A DNA stretch of 64,000 bases from Hymenolepis diminuta (GCA_900708905.1 CAADRB010000038.1:599210-663209), one strand, 5' to 3'; positions 24,842 through 37,745 are shown, counted from the stretch's first letter. Program-made: numbers and translations. The notes: generated by a model not told the origin, from the sequence alone.

Positions 24842-27079
24842 TTTTCTCCTAATCTTGCTTTGTAAATACCTTATCTATTCAAAATGACCCGTTTTTAATA
24901 ATACATTATCACCGAAAGTATTTCGAGGAATTTTATTCAGAACGCATAACAGTCAGACTTTTTGCAAACCTTAGAGCATTTGGTTTCATTTATTTTACTG
25001 TAATGTTGAAATAGGACAACTCTTTTACTGAACACCTTGAGGTTCACAATTCGCCCTTTCAACCTGTTTACGTTTAAGATACAACTCATTGACAATTATA
25101 TAACTTATTTACTTTAATTTCTCAACCTTCGTTCGTTATGTAACCTCTCTTCGGGATTTTTTCCGGATTATGAAAGATGACTGACATAGCGTATGCGAAT
25201 AATTTGGAAAATTCAACTGCAAAATTCACGATAAACCAAATTAGGTAACTTTCCATTTTATGACATCCTATATCATCTTAAAGTCAATATTTTGTGGATA
25301 TATATATATATATATATATATACTACTGTCAATGTTTATTTAGATTCAACATTTGGAAAACATCGTATGGTAGTTAACAGCTAGCATATAATTTTGCAAA
25401 CGTCTGTGCTTTTTCATAATTTTTTCAGTGTTGTAACAAAAAGAATAAATATTTTAATTTTTAATCGCCGTTACTTCTTTGTAATGTTTAAGTTGATCGT
25501 TAACGAGAATACGGGAATATTCTTATAATCATACTTAATAAGCAGACCCCTTTAAAATTTGCATGTTCTCCCCTTTGTAACCAATTTATTTTCATCTTTC
25601 ATTTGTGCATAAATGACTTTGATTTGTCGGTACGATTTCTCTCATGTCTAATTTATTCTCTAATGGGATTAAAAGAGAATATTTTCGGTGAACTTCGGCA
25701 AAGTTGACAGATTTCATTCCTAATATTATTGAATTAGTGGCTAATCTGTTCATTATTTTCTCCTTATCCAAATCTATAGAAAAAGGCTTTTTTTCAGAGT
25801 AGTAGGCATTATAACAACTGAGTATGTTACCATATTGTAATCCTTGGGCGTCTAGTCTAGGTAATATCAGTGGCGGCATAACTGTATGATATTTCCATAA
25901 ACAATAAGACTACACCTTTCTATATTACTATGACATATCCATGCTAACAATCATTTGGTGCTTTGATTTCATCTCATTTTTCTTTAATTAAAAATAAAAA
26001 AAAGAAAAAATTACACTATTTTAAAGACAAAAAAATTTTACAGATTCATTATAGACATTTAAATTTAAGTCTATTCAATACGTAGGTGCTCATCAAGCCT
26101 GACGATCAGAACTAATTGATTGGCCATGAAATCTCAACTACAATATTCATAGGCGGTCAAGCCTTCGTTCACAATTAGTCAAGTTGTATCTAGTATCTAA
26201 GTTGGTTAATCAACATATTTCAATTATCGATTATCGCCTTAACTATCCCCTTTGTAAGTATCAACAAAGGGGTCGAATATTCGACGAAATCATTATATGA
26301 TTATTCTATTTTAATTTGTTTGCTTATATATCATACGTTCTTATCTATTTCGTAAAAATTTAACTGGTAATAAGAAACTGTGGCTAAATTTTATAGGCAA
26401 TAATGGGACAAAACTAGTCCCATTTTGAAGATTTCTGTAAATATCAGCTGTTTCTAACTGGATAACACTAATATCCGGAAAATTTGATGTGTTGAATAAA
26501 ACTGTTGAATGAAATTTTTCCGATCCAATAAAGACTAAATTCGTATATTGCTATGTGTTCTTCTGCAAAATGATGAAAATATGTTTATAATTCTACCTTA
26601 TTTATGCTTCAATAAAATTCATCACAATTTGTAACCTCATTCAAAATCGCCCGTCAAAACAACGTTTTCTTTAGAGATTATAGTAATAATAGGAATTATT
26701 ATGTGAATAATGTATAATATGCTACTTTTATGTATTATTATGCGAGTTATGGATAAATTGCGACAGCGCATCTTATAGGTGCTAAAATATTTCAAGCTGA
26801 TGCAAATTCCTAACCAGCTGTGAATTTGTAGAGTTTATCTGAGATAACAAATCATGAAACTATCTGATTTATTTGGTCTATGTCATTCATAAAAGTCCAT
26901 TTCTATTGGTTTATCTTAAGTGCTTTATTAGGGTGATATATTATGCCTTCTGGTTTGTCATTGGTTGGCGCAATTTAGTTGTGTGCGTCAAATCGAGATC
27001 CAGTTGCTCTGTAAGAAATTTTGTAGACGGAGGTGTTTCGAACAAATCTTTCTTAATTTTTATTATATGTGCAGAAAGT
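24842..27079. other. Intergenic stretch between the coiled-coil gene and CD36-like gene
   Basis: About 2.2 kb, strongly AT-rich, with a pure AT dinucleotide run at 25298-25322. A 95-residue minus-strand frame at 25592-25879 has no recognisable domain. Promoter or 5' UTR sequence of the CD36-like gene should lie at the right end. Confidence 0.5.
25298..25322. repeat. AT microsatellite
   Basis: Uninterrupted run of alternating A and T, about 12 dinucleotide units. Confidence 0.9.
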
Positions 27080-30000
27080 ATGAACGCATGTTTAATAATC
27101 TCGATCTCCGTTTTACTTGTTGGCTGTGGCCTTCTTATTGGCTTACCACTGGTTATTCACAGTGAAATAAGTCGAAAAATGAAACTCTTGAATGATACTA
27201 CCCTATTCAAATCATGGAGTTCCTGTCGATCGGGAATGATAGTTGAATTTTACTTTTTCGTTGTATCGAACGTCAAAGAATTCATGAAGGGAGAAAAGCC
27301 CATTCTTAGACAAGTTGGACCTTATACCTACGAACAGGTTACCTGCAAAGGCATATTACAAAGCTCACCTCAAAATGGAACAGTTCTCTATGCGGATCGC
27401 AATACTTTTAAATTTCTCCCTAATCGATCTATTGGCTTGGAGTCTGATAATATTACTGTCCTCAACATTGGTTACGTCTCAATCGCCAATTTTTTTGGCA
27501 AAAGTAAAGTTATTGACGAAATAGTAGGTCTTTTTATTAACCACTACTATCATCACCAACTCTTCCTTACAAAAACGGCATATGAAATGATTTGGGGCTA
27601 CGAAGATCCGGTACTAAAGAAAATCAGCAAATTAGTTAATGTTCAAGATAAAATCGGTCTCTTTGCTGATAAAAATGGCTCAATTGGTGTTCGTTATGAA
27701 ATTAACGATGGTGCATTAGATACATCGAAAGTTGGGCAAATTCTTACCCTCAATGGAAGTCGAAATTTGTCTGTCTGGAATACGCCTCTTGCTAACAGTA
27801 TCAACGGTTCTGATGGTTCCCTCTTTCCACCATTTCTGGATACTGCTTTTCCCGTTCATGTCTTTTCTCCCGACCTCTGTCGATCTCTGGAATTTCAAAC
27901 TCATGAGAATGACAAACTGGTGTATATAAACTCTGTTCCTACTAGAAAATTCACACTCTCGAATAATACCTTCCTTTCGCCTGATGTATATCCACGTAAT
28001 CGGGGTTTCTGTTTGGATTATCCCAACTGTCCGAAATCCGGTGTTTTGGATATGAGATCTTGTATGAAGAATGCGCCTATTGCAATCTCTCTGCCACATT
28101 TTAACGGAGTAAGCTGTCTTCTATTTTACCTTGTTTTAAATTAACACATTTTTTTATTATCGATTTTCTGGATGTGTTTTCAATATGACGATATGTGACC
28201 ATTTTTAATAATACATGCTGCACACTGAGGTATACAGCAGAAGATTTAGGAAAGAAGACATACAGTTGAAACGACAATTTCCGTTAGTCTTATTAAGATA
28301 TTTAATTTGTTTACGTACAACTTTATCATGTGACTGATTGGCTACCAGATTAGCCAATAATATGACACTGAGAAGGCTCCATTTCCAGGTAAGAGGAGAG
28401 AAATTAGTTATCTAAAAATCTATTATTCGAAGGGCAAATTGTGTTCTAAGTATTTTGTGAATTCTGCTGAGAGCATAGAAAATTTCCGAATCTGCATATA
28501 GTAATTTTAGGTTGCTCCCAGGGTCCTTAAGGTTGTTTAAATTGTGATTCCTCTTTCTTATTTCAATGTGGTAAGTTTTGAAGCATGGCTCTCTATGTAT
28601 TTCCAGAATTACTCTATCCGCATTTTCCATGAAAATACTTCGATTTTCCGTCGACGACGTCTTTTTGTCCCTATGACTCAAACTCTTGCCATGTCTATAT
28701 TGAGTGTGTCTATTCTCGTTTTTTCTACAACTGTCCCGTTTCATGTTAAAGTGCATCTGCACTCACCTCGCGCGTCTTTGCCCAAGTGATTTACATGAAT
28801 TGTCTTTGTATTACCACTCCCACACGTAAGTGCAGACACCGTTGTCAGTTATCTGCTCCTACGCTTCCCTCCCATCGCCTTTGTTCCTCATCTCAATCTT
28901 TCTCACTTGAATCCTTACTGTCGTTTGATCAGTACATTTTGGCCTAGTCAGCTGTTGGTGTTCTGCTCTAAAACTGTTGTTAGCTCTTACAATTTCCTAC
29001 AGTTTCTTTTGTTTTGAGCATGTGCATCCTTTAACTCATATGAAAATGTTCGAGGAAAACAGAACCTGTCATATGTCAATTTATTTTAGTCGTTTATGGG
29101 TGACTGCAGCAAGTCCACTGTTGACTGATCCTATATAATTGTTTTTTCATTCGTTTATTTCTCATAGTAAATCAAAAAGTTTTACAACTTTTAATCATGA
29201 GAAACATCCAAGCACCTTATGGAGAGAAGGTAGTGCAGTCTAAGAGTAAGTATAACTAGTTTGACTGGGAGTCAGGACGTCAGGATAACTTTGATTCGTC
29301 TAGGCTCCATGATAATTATGTGAACTGCTTTTTCAACAAGAAGTTCAATTAGTCTTATCCCTTCATTTTGTCTTCTTCATAAGAATAATCCGTATGACAT
29401 GATTTCATGTGACTTCGCAACTATCCTTTTTCAAATCCATCTATTGGGCAAAGAAGTCAATTGATCGTCAGGTAGTCTTTGGGCTTATGGTAATCGATCT
29501 GCCACCGCTTCCTCATCTCAATTTCATTTGCAGAGCTGGTGGCACCATGGGTCCACGTATTTGTAATTTCTCTTTTACGCGCACCTTTTAGTTGTGGTTG
29601 CCGTTCGATAATGCGAGCAATAGGATTCGTTGTAGGATTCATCACCATCCGAACTTCGCATTCTCGCCAAACATCTGTTCAGCATCCATCTGAAGTTTTC
29701 TTAGCGAACTCTTCGTACCTGCAGATTCGGGAGTATTTATTTTTGGTGGATGGGATTTCAATAGCAATAGCATCTCATCTTTCAAATGATGATTTGCTCA
29801 CAGAGTTATTTTTCGCTTTCGTAATTGGGTGGCAAGTTTTCTCAGAGGGAACTTTTACAGCAAGTTCTTGAACATTCATATATCTGCCTGACGTCATCTG
29901 CCAAGCGGTATTTACTATAGACAATTGTAAATAGATTGGTAGATGCACTGCGCCGTTAGACGTTTCTAAGATTTTCAGCTAACAGATTTATCTCAGTTTT

Positions 30001-32218
30001 CTTCCTGGTGCGTAATAAGCTTCACTGTTTTGTTTATGGCTCATCATTTCCTTTTCGAGTTATCTCACCAGTTATTTAACTCCTACATATTGAGCTTGTG
30101 GATTAGAGACAAGATGGAAACCATGTTGTCAGAACTGTTACGGATTAAGCGGCTCTAAATTTAGATGTTTAGTTAAGTGAAATTAAGTCATTGGCAGTGA
30201 GTTGATTGGGACTAACTAAATAGAAATTACATTTAAGTTTAGATTCAGGTCACAGTTGGTTACTTCAGGCTTTTCTCTGTTCAACTCGTCCATATTTCCC
30301 ATTAAAATATCTACAAAGTGAACTTTTTTTATTATCCCTGATATAAATATTAGCGCCATGTCAACTGTTCTCTTTCCATCTTACTTGTGGTAAAGGGCGT
30401 GGAAGTTTGGAAAGGCAATAGCTTAACATGAATTCTTTATTCTACGTTAATTATTCGTGATTTTTCTCTCAGTTTTTCCGTTTATAATACAAAGAAATGT
30501 GATGTAAATGAGAGTTAAACAATTTATTGTTATGAATATACGTAGCAAAAAGTTCTCATTGTTTCTTTAATCACTCGGGACTCTGCCATCTGACGTGGTG
30601 GCATTTTGTATCGATCTAATTAGGTACATCGGTAATGATCCCAACTTCATAGCGCGCCAATGATTTGACATAGTCTTGAGATCATTACAGTGGATTATTT
30701 TTCAATAACTCTGTAGATCCGAGTTAAGTCACTCAAGTAGGTCGAACATTCCAAAACAAATGGATAGCATGTCTAGCTCGTAAAAAGTGCATTTTATCCT
30801 AACCAGCAGCTCTTAATTTTTGCAGAAGTAGTATTTGTTATTGTCTACAATTTTCAATTACCTCTATGCTTCCTAGTGCTCTCAGAATTAACCTAATCTG
30901 GTGTGTTAAGTGCGTATCACACATCAGGTTATGATGGTGAAAAAATTACAGCATCCAGAGCGATTGTTCACTCCATAGTTACCTATCTAAGCTGCTTCCG
31001 AATTCAAGTCTAAACAAATGTCTGAAATAAAGAAGTTTGAAGTAGAGTCAATGGAAAATTTAAACTTCCTGAAGTAGGCAAGTCGTCCATATTCAATGAC
31101 TTTTTCCTATTATTAGTGCTCTTTTCGTCTCCTTATCTAACTGTGAATTTCCTTCGAATAATTTTGTTTTGTGACAGCTTCTTTTCATCACGATGGATAC
31201 TAGATAACAAACGTCTTCGAATTAGACCTTATATAATGTGAATATTTTCGTAATTTAAAGCAAATGCATAAAGAGAGATGGAGTAGGTAAAGCATAGATG
31301 TCTTTCTCCTCGCATTAACTGATACTCCTAAGTCTTTATTGCGTTCTTATAACCCGATGTATTTGGTTATTACTTAGAAGTTACTCAGTTATTTTAATAT
31401 ATTAATATGAATATGTTGTGAATATGAATGACAGTTTTTAGGTGATGCAATTGTTGGATATCTGATTTCGAAATATGTATTCCTTAACTTTCTATTTATT
31501 GACACCATATGTGATTTCCAAATTCCTTTTAAAGAAAGCGCATTTTAAATACTTAACTTAGGCAAAAGGAAGGCTTCCTGGAGTCCCTCTAATGGAAAAC
31601 TCCCTAAAATCATATTGAAATTATAAATTTGATTTTAACATATTTATTCACTTATCACAACTTTAGGCTGATCAAAGTTACAGAGACGCAGTTATCGGAA
31701 TGCATCCAAGAAGGGATATGGATATTTCACTCTTTATCGAACCGCAAACAGGAGTCATTTTGCAGGCTCTCCAACTCATTCAAGTCAATGCAATTGTCTT
31801 TCCAAATCCATATTTTCCAGAATTTGCCCATCTACGGAATCTCACTTATCTGCCTGTGGGTTACATTAACACTTCAATCTATGTGTCAGATTCAGTAGCT
31901 CGCACACTTATTACCACATTATTTATTCCTCAAATGTCAATCAGCGTTGCTGGCTCTATAATGGTGACAGGAAGCTTACTGACTATTTTGGTGATCAGTG
32001 GAATGATGTTCGCCAATCACTGTCGCTCTTTTCCGGTTTCTGCCGGACCTAGAACTGAAGAAAACTCTCCGCTCATTGTTGAATGTCCCGACGACCCATC
32101 CCTAGAAAGAGAGCAGAATATTCAATCATCAAATGACGAGTTATTTTCCTCGAAACAAGATCCAGCTACGCAGACTGCTCCCGGTGAAGAGGGAAATGAT
32201 GAGGTTGTACACGTCTAA
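27080..32218 (+). CDS. CD36/SCARB-family scavenger receptor
   Basis: Two coding exons, 27080-28108 and 31667-32218, join in phase 0 inside SLPHFNG|ADQSYRD, which matches the conserved PHF...AD segment of CD36, SR-BI and LIMP-2. The product is 526 residues, the usual family length. It has an N-terminal membrane anchor (about residues 4-24, LIISISVLLVGCGLLIGLPL), a large ectodomain with many N-X-S/T sites (NDT, NGT, NRS, NIT, NGS) and paired Cys in the second half (FCLDYPNCPKSG), IEPQTG, then a second membrane span (MVTGSLLTILVISGMMF) and a longer acidic cytoplasmic tail than usual, rich in Glu, Ser and Gln. The family binds lipids and lipoproteins at plasma or lysosomal membranes; host lipid uptake would be a reasonable role in a worm that cannot make its own fatty acids, but this is inference. 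The start is chosen because a tgtgcag acceptor ends five bases upstream and the anchor follows at once. Confidence 0.9.
28109..31666 (+). other. 3.6-kb intron of the CD36-like gene
   Basis: Starts gtaagc and ends caactttag. It holds copy B of a dispersed repeat (28672-28990). Open frames at 28412-28789 and 29409-29871 have no recognisable domain and are not called as genes. Confidence 0.8.
28672..28990 (+). repeat. Dispersed repeat, copy B
   Basis: Same-orientation relative of 23316-23618, lying in the intron of a different gene. See copy A for the shared landmarks. Confidence 0.6.
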
Positions 32219-32475
32219 GATCATCGAATTTTACCCATAGGGCTTTCATCGAACGTGTTATTTTACATATTATATGTCATTATAAAAGTAATTCTTTCTA
32301 GATATACTGAATGCTTTCAATGTTATGAGGAGGTGATATATGTTGCTTATAAGAAAATAATATTTTCCCAAAATAATTGTGTAAGATTTTTTATTTTCCA
32401 CCTTTTGATCTCCGCTTCTTATAATTTCCCTTTATCTGAACGAATTTATTTACATTACGGTTGTAAATGGCGCAT

Positions 32476-32481
32476 AATAAA
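32476..32481 (+). terminator. Candidate polyadenylation signal of the CD36-like gene
   Basis: AATAAA about 260 bases after the stop codon. Confidence 0.4.
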
Positions 32482-32649
32482 AAACCGTCTATCGATACGA
32501 AAACGTGCGTCTTATCTTGGTATAATGGATTGGATCGTTTTGTATTGTAGTGCTATCGGATCGTATTTGTAACTAATGCAATGTCTTAGGGAATCACAGA
32601 GTCGGTTACACGAATCTACAGAGAAGAGCAGGTTATAGCTGTAATAATC

Positions 32650-32905
32650 TTAGGTCTGTCGGGGCCACATCGATCGAATATTTGGAATAAGTTAAGCCAC
32701 TCATGTCGCCAGATCAGTTCGGAGGTGGCAGACAAGCCACCCCCAATTTATTAATAAGTAAATTAAGTTTATATACAAACCACTTCTTCGTTGGACATCA
32801 GTCATATCTCGGCGTGATGATCGGCACCTGTTTAGGTATCTATGTGCAAACACACAGCGGGACCGCCTGTGGGCAATGTAGTGAGAATCTTATCACAAGT
32901 CGACC
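32650..32905 (-). repeat. Direct repeat copy 1 (LTR-like)
   Basis: Closely related to 33304-33570 in the same orientation. The first ~90 bases are about 85% identical by eye, from aggtctgtcggggccacatc through gatcagttcggaggt to agacaagccac, and the later part shares gtaaatta(a/g)gtttatatac and ctcggcgtgatgatc. On the minus strand the tract gtatataaac could be a TATA box. Strand is assigned from that only. Confidence 0.6.
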
Positions 32906-33303
32906 ATTTCTAATCGCCAGGTATTGATGGACATCTTCTAGCTCTAGCAATAACAATATATGTATGCATGTTTACGTAAAAAATCAGTGAGTTATCTATG
33001 AGAGATATGACTCGGATTAGGTAAATCTTGCTAATAGAGTTGGACGTCCATTTAATGTGAATTTTTGAAGAATGTAGACTATTTTAAACTAGCGGTATGG
33101 CAGTGGAAAGAATGAAATATATGCCCTAACTTGCCATATAATAGCCTACAAGGCCTAAGGGAGAGCGTAAGGAATTTAAGTGAAAACAAATCTTAATACA
33201 TACTTTAAAATAAAATTAAGGTATATTGATGACATGGTGACCTGAATAAATTTCCTTGGGATTCACTTCTATATGATTTCATACTATTATAAATGCAATA
33301 ACG

Positions 33304-33570
33304 TTGAAGGTCTATCGAGGCCACATCGACCAAATAGACGGAATAAGTCAAGTCACTCATGTCGTCAGATCAGTTCGGAGGTACCAGACAAGCCACTCCA
33401 CTTTATTAATTAGTAAATTAGGTTTATATACAAAACATTTCTTTGTTAGACGTCAGTCATGTCTTGTTGTCGGTGTCTCGGCGTGATGATCAACATCTGT
33501 TTAGATATTTATATGCAGACACACAAACGCATAACGGGACCATCTGCAGACACTACAATGGAAATCTTAT
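33304..33570 (-). repeat. Direct repeat copy 2 (LTR-like)
   Basis: Second copy of the 32650-32905 repeat, with about 400 bases between them. No long open frame lies between, so the pair could be a miniature terminal-repeat element (TRIM) or two separate solo insertions. Confidence 0.6.
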
Positions 33571-34159
33571 CGCCAGTTAATCTGTTGGCTATAGTAATAA
33601 ATGGAACATTCAGTGAATTCTAAAGTTGAAACTGGGAAAATACTATAATGTGCAAAATACGTTGGATAATTAATCAATTTTCTTAGAGTACTTAACGCTG
33701 GTATTAGAAGAGCAATGAACTTAGAGAACAAACGGAGATAAATAGGAACTAAGCAAGAAAGAGAATTTATCAATTAAATACATAAATCTTATTATTTGGC
33801 GAGAGACACAGATGCCGAAAGGAAATAAAACCATTTAATTAATTCTATGTTGTTTCATTTTCAAATTATTTATATTAGGGATTCTTATCTAAACATTGTT
33901 TTACCTGAATTTGGGATAATAAAAATTACATTTACGTACTAAATACATATTTAAATTCTAGCCCTATCTACGACAACTCAATATATACCATACGACCCTC
34001 ATATAAATAATAAGAGAATATAAATAAATAATAAATAATAAAATACAAGATTTTGTCAACAAGAAATTCAGTCTTAATATAATAAATCTTGATGATTGTT
34101 TTAAACGTCTTTCTGTTATCGAGCGCCCTGCACTTTCTAGCTCTGATTATCGTGTTCTA

Positions 34160-35040
34160 ATGGCACCGTCTAAACAGCAAAGTCAAAAAGGTCCGAAGAA
34201 AGGTGGAAAGAAGAAGACGTGGGTTCATTCTACTTTCTTATTGCTTCTTTTAGTGCCGACCCCTTTTCTAAAAAGGAATGGTATGAGCTACGTGCTCCTG
34301 CAGTCTTCTCGAAGAGAACATGCGCTCGTACTCTGATCACCAGGACGCAGGGCACAAAAATCGCTAGTGAAGGTCTCAAGGGGCGTGTTATTCAACTGAG
34401 CTTGGGGGATCTTAATGACAAAAATCAAGATATTTTCAGGAAATTCAAGCTTCAGGTCGAAGATGTGCAAGGCACAAAGTGTCTCACCAACTTCCATGGT
34501 ATGGATCTTACTCGTGACAAGCTCTGTAGTCTTGTCCTTAAATGGCAATCGACCATCGAAGCTCACGTTGATGTTAAAACTACTGATGGTTATACTCTCA
34601 GATTCTTCGTTATTGCCTTCACCAAGAAGCAAGAGCATCAAAAGTCTCATGCCTATGCCCAGACAACAAGAATAAAGAAGCTCCGCGCTAAGATTGTGGA
34701 AGTTGTGCAGCGTGAGGTTGCTCGTTGTGACTTCCAGGGCGTTGTTAAGAAGCTGTAAATTGATTGTAGTTTACCTCATTCTCTTTAGTATTCCCGATTC
34801 TATTGGTGAAGATGCTTTGAAGGAGGCTTCTGGCATTTTCCCTCTCAGTGGAGCTTATGTACGCAAAGTCAAGGTCCTGAAAAAGCCAAAGGTCGATAGT
34901 AAGTTAATTATTATTTTTAAAACTCCTTTTCAGTCGGCCGATTAATGGAACTTCACGGAGGTGACGCCAAGGCTGATGAATTCGGTGAAGAAATTTCCCG
35001 CCCTGACAATTACGAGCCACCGGTTGTAGATGCTGTTTAA
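34160..35040 (+). CDS. RPS3A: 40S ribosomal protein S3a (eS1)
   Basis: Four exons, 34160-34218, 34254-34754, 34789-34898 and 34934-35040 (stop TAA), join in phase to give 258 residues, close to the 264 of the human protein. Highly conserved blocks are present: [84 protein letters not shown] and NYEPPV near the end. The N terminus is basic ([10 protein letters not shown]). It is a structural protein of the small ribosomal subunit and should be expressed in all cells. All three introns are only 34-35 bases long. A polyadenylation signal follows ten bases after the stop. Confidence 0.97.
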
Positions 35041-35048
35041 ATGAAACA

Positions 35049-35054
35049 AATAAA
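35049..35054 (+). terminator. Polyadenylation signal of RPS3A
   Basis: AATAAA nine bases after the stop codon. The 3' UTR would be very short, as is common for ribosomal protein mRNAs. Confidence 0.6.
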
Positions 35055-35894
35055 TGAATCTGGAAAAATGTAATGCAATTGTTGCCTTTAATTATACTGA
35101 AAACAATCCTAACGTTTTCAGTTTTGATGGTGTTAGACGGGTTTAACATGAAAGTTTTTGTCCTATTGGGTGCAATTTTCCTTTTTTCTAGCTCCGTTAT
35201 TTCTTTTTGTTCGTGTGCTTGTTTTGTTTTCTTCGATTTTCCAACTGATGCATCATTCCCGTGCTTGCTTTATCGATGATGTTTTAATTCACAGGGGTCT
35301 TTGAAGTTGATTTCGATGATGGGAATCGCTGTGCGGTGTATTACCTTTCTATGTTTATGTATCTTATTCAGTTTTGAATGGTGTTGTTATTATACTACAG
35401 TACTTGTTATTGGATTGCAGCTACTTAAGTGCTCATAGGAGTAGGCACAAATTTAGCGAGAGGTGAGATTTGGACTTATCGCTAAACTAAGTGGGGAAAG
35501 TGAGCGAATTTTATTGGAGTGAGAGACCACGGGGGAGGGGAGAGATAGGTGGCGAGGTTGGGGGCCTGGTCTCCAAAATGAAGTTGTTTATCAGGGGATT
35601 AATGGATTTAGAGTGCCGGGCGTTAGAACTAAACTGACAACAGAATATCTGCGTATGTAAATTTCACCACAAATCAGGGTGACAGGTTAGTTTCACGGGG
35701 TCTGATTCCATGTATCGTAAAACCAGAAATACCGTTTTTCAAGGCGGTATTTCACTGGTTGACACGAGTTTGAGATTGCAGGAGAATGTTTTCTCAAACT
35801 ATAGAGCCTCTGAATTTGAACTTCTCAATCAAGGTGATGCTGCAGAATTGAGTACGTTGGAACTTATGTTCATTCGTTTGATTTCATTGCGATG

Positions 35895-35969
35895 ACCAAC
35901 ACGCACATCTGCCAAGTCGGAGGTCATGAGATTGGTGCACAAGTGGTGTGGGTGACCCACCGTGTTGGT
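35895..35969. other. Nested inverted repeat, possible structured RNA
   Basis: Nine-base perfect arms (accaacacg at 35895-35903, cgtgttggt at 35961-35969) enclose 57 bases, next to an inner hairpin gtgggt-g-acccac at 35948-35960. The total of 75 bases is tRNA-sized, but I see no anticodon arm or convincing A and B boxes. Confidence 0.35.
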
Positions 35970-37579
35970 TATGTCTTGCAAACAAGAGGGGAGGTAAAAG
36001 GCGAGTTTCTCGTAAGAGCGGGTCTGGGTCACCTTCCCTCTCCCTAATTGGTATTTTTTTGCATTAAGGGACTTGGAAGGATTTTTAAGTTGTCATTCAC
36101 TATTTATTGCCGGTGGATGGTATAGACCATTTTCCTTAGTAAATCAGCTCTCAGATTGGGTTTTGAATTGAAAAATTCCCCTCCCTTAAATTAATTATAA
36201 ATAAAATGTTGACCGAACTATAGTTAAAGAAGATGTCAAGTCACTCTAATAGTCTACTGATGTCTAACAGTTGTAGATAAAACTGTGAAAAGTGAAGTCT
36301 AAATATCTGGGCAAGTCTTCATAGCTAAAATTGTGTTTTAGTCAATATGCTTTGAAAATTCACCTACTAAAAATGGATATCTCCGCGTATTTGGGAGTTC
36401 TAGCCAAAGCAGAATTTCATCATAACTGTTGGAGGCGAAATTGTCCTTTAGATGTGTCTTCTTGTGGTTATATGTGATTTTCGTTTCATTAGATAGATTT
36501 GGAGTCTTCTGCAAGAGCTTGGGTGCTTTATTTATTACCGAAGTGACTGACATAGGTGAGGCATTTACACTTAAAAGTAAAAAAATCCCTGCAGACTCCT
36601 GTTAAACGACCTTTCATAAACTTGGGTTTAAAATGTGGAAGTGGCGCCACCAGCCAATATTGTGAACGTGGGCGCTCTCTTCCGCTTTCAGGTGAATTTT
36701 AATTAGTTTGTGTACCGGCAGTACATATCTGGATGTCATAATTATGTTTAAATGCACGTTTTAATCAAATAGATTAAATAAATAGATTTGGTTTACAAAG
36801 CTGATTATTTATATACTGGTATTAACGATCAAAAAAAATTTTTTAAGGACATTCATTGTGGCGATATTTCATTCTATGAGAGTTATGATGTTTCACTAAG
36901 ACTAATTGATTCACAATTGTCCCCTGACTGGCCGACTACTTTCTACTTAAATATTTTTTTCTTAGCTGTGGTTAATTAGTCAGACTTGATTGTGCATAAA
37001 GCCAAATAATTTACGACTCTTTTAACACAGGTCTCAGAAATATGAATTTTTAATATCTGTGGGTAAGGCAGGCTAATTGACGAAGAGTATTTACGGATAT
37101 GAGCTAATTACTGCGGACAATGCCAATCAACATGAAGAAATAGGCAAAAGGTTGATGAAAACCTATATTGTGAAATGGTAGCAATTGACCGTAATAGAAA
37201 GGAAGTCAGAGAGTTTTGAGGCTGAGAATGGTGGGACAGTTATGACTGTGTTGGTTGTGTGACACTGGGGCAAACAACCTAGTCGCGTCAAAACAACTCA
37301 GTAGGTGGCAGTTTTGGGTTAAGCTAACTCAGGGATTGACAGTGTCGAGTATCCAGTGTCGGTTAGGCCTTAAGGACACAGTGAAGCTTCGACCATCGAA
37401 AAAAGCAGTAAGTAAAGCTGACTCATTGAAGGGGTCTATGGGGACCTAGAAAGGCGACAAATTAACAGTGAAAACACGATCAAAAACCGATTTATAATTG
37501 AAATGAATGAGAAAATTCCATGAAGAATGAATTTGAAGAAGCACAATAAAATATGTACACTTCAAGCCAACAAAGTGGC

Positions 37580-37745
37580 TAGAAATTACAGAACTCAGTA
37601 GTAACACTTAAATATCTTAAAGATCGATTTTACTCCAAAATTACGCAATGCAGCGCCACTGTAATCTAACAAAATGCAAATTTCACGAATATTTAACAAT
37701 AAATTGTTGAGTCAATTTGTCTTGGATGCAAATTATTTACTTTTA
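37580..37745 (+). repeat. Direct repeat copy 1
   Basis: Aligns by eye with 38893-39065 in the same orientation, for example cagaactcagtagtaacact and cgattttactccaaaattac, then aacaaaatgcaaat, gaatatttaacaataa and gcaaattatttacttt. The copies lie 1.3 kb apart. Confidence 0.55.

Larger units (their letters stand above)
32219..34159. other. Intergenic stretch between the CD36-like gene and RPS3A
   Basis: About 1.9 kb. It holds an AATAAA for the CD36-like gene, a pair of direct repeats at 32650-32905 and 33304-33570, and a very AT-rich tract at about 33950-34090 (repeated aataaataa). The RPS3A promoter should be in the last few hundred bases; short pyrimidine tracts at 34107-34113 and 34133-34138 could be the TOP-type start of a ribosomal protein mRNA. 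Confidence 0.55.

Noticed and set aside
25592..25879. 95-residue minus-strand frame between two genes
   Set aside because: The composition is plausible for protein but there is no recognisable motif, no polyadenylation signal nearby and no linked exon.
26873..27079. 69 extra residues in frame upstream of the CD36-like start
   Set aside because: Separated from the membrane anchor by a good acceptor (tatatgtgcag); more likely intron or 5' UTR that happens to be open.
27716..28099. 127-residue minus-strand frame
   Set aside because: Antisense shadow of the CD36-like exon.
34288..34650. 120-residue minus-strand frame
   Set aside because: Antisense shadow of RPS3A exon 2.
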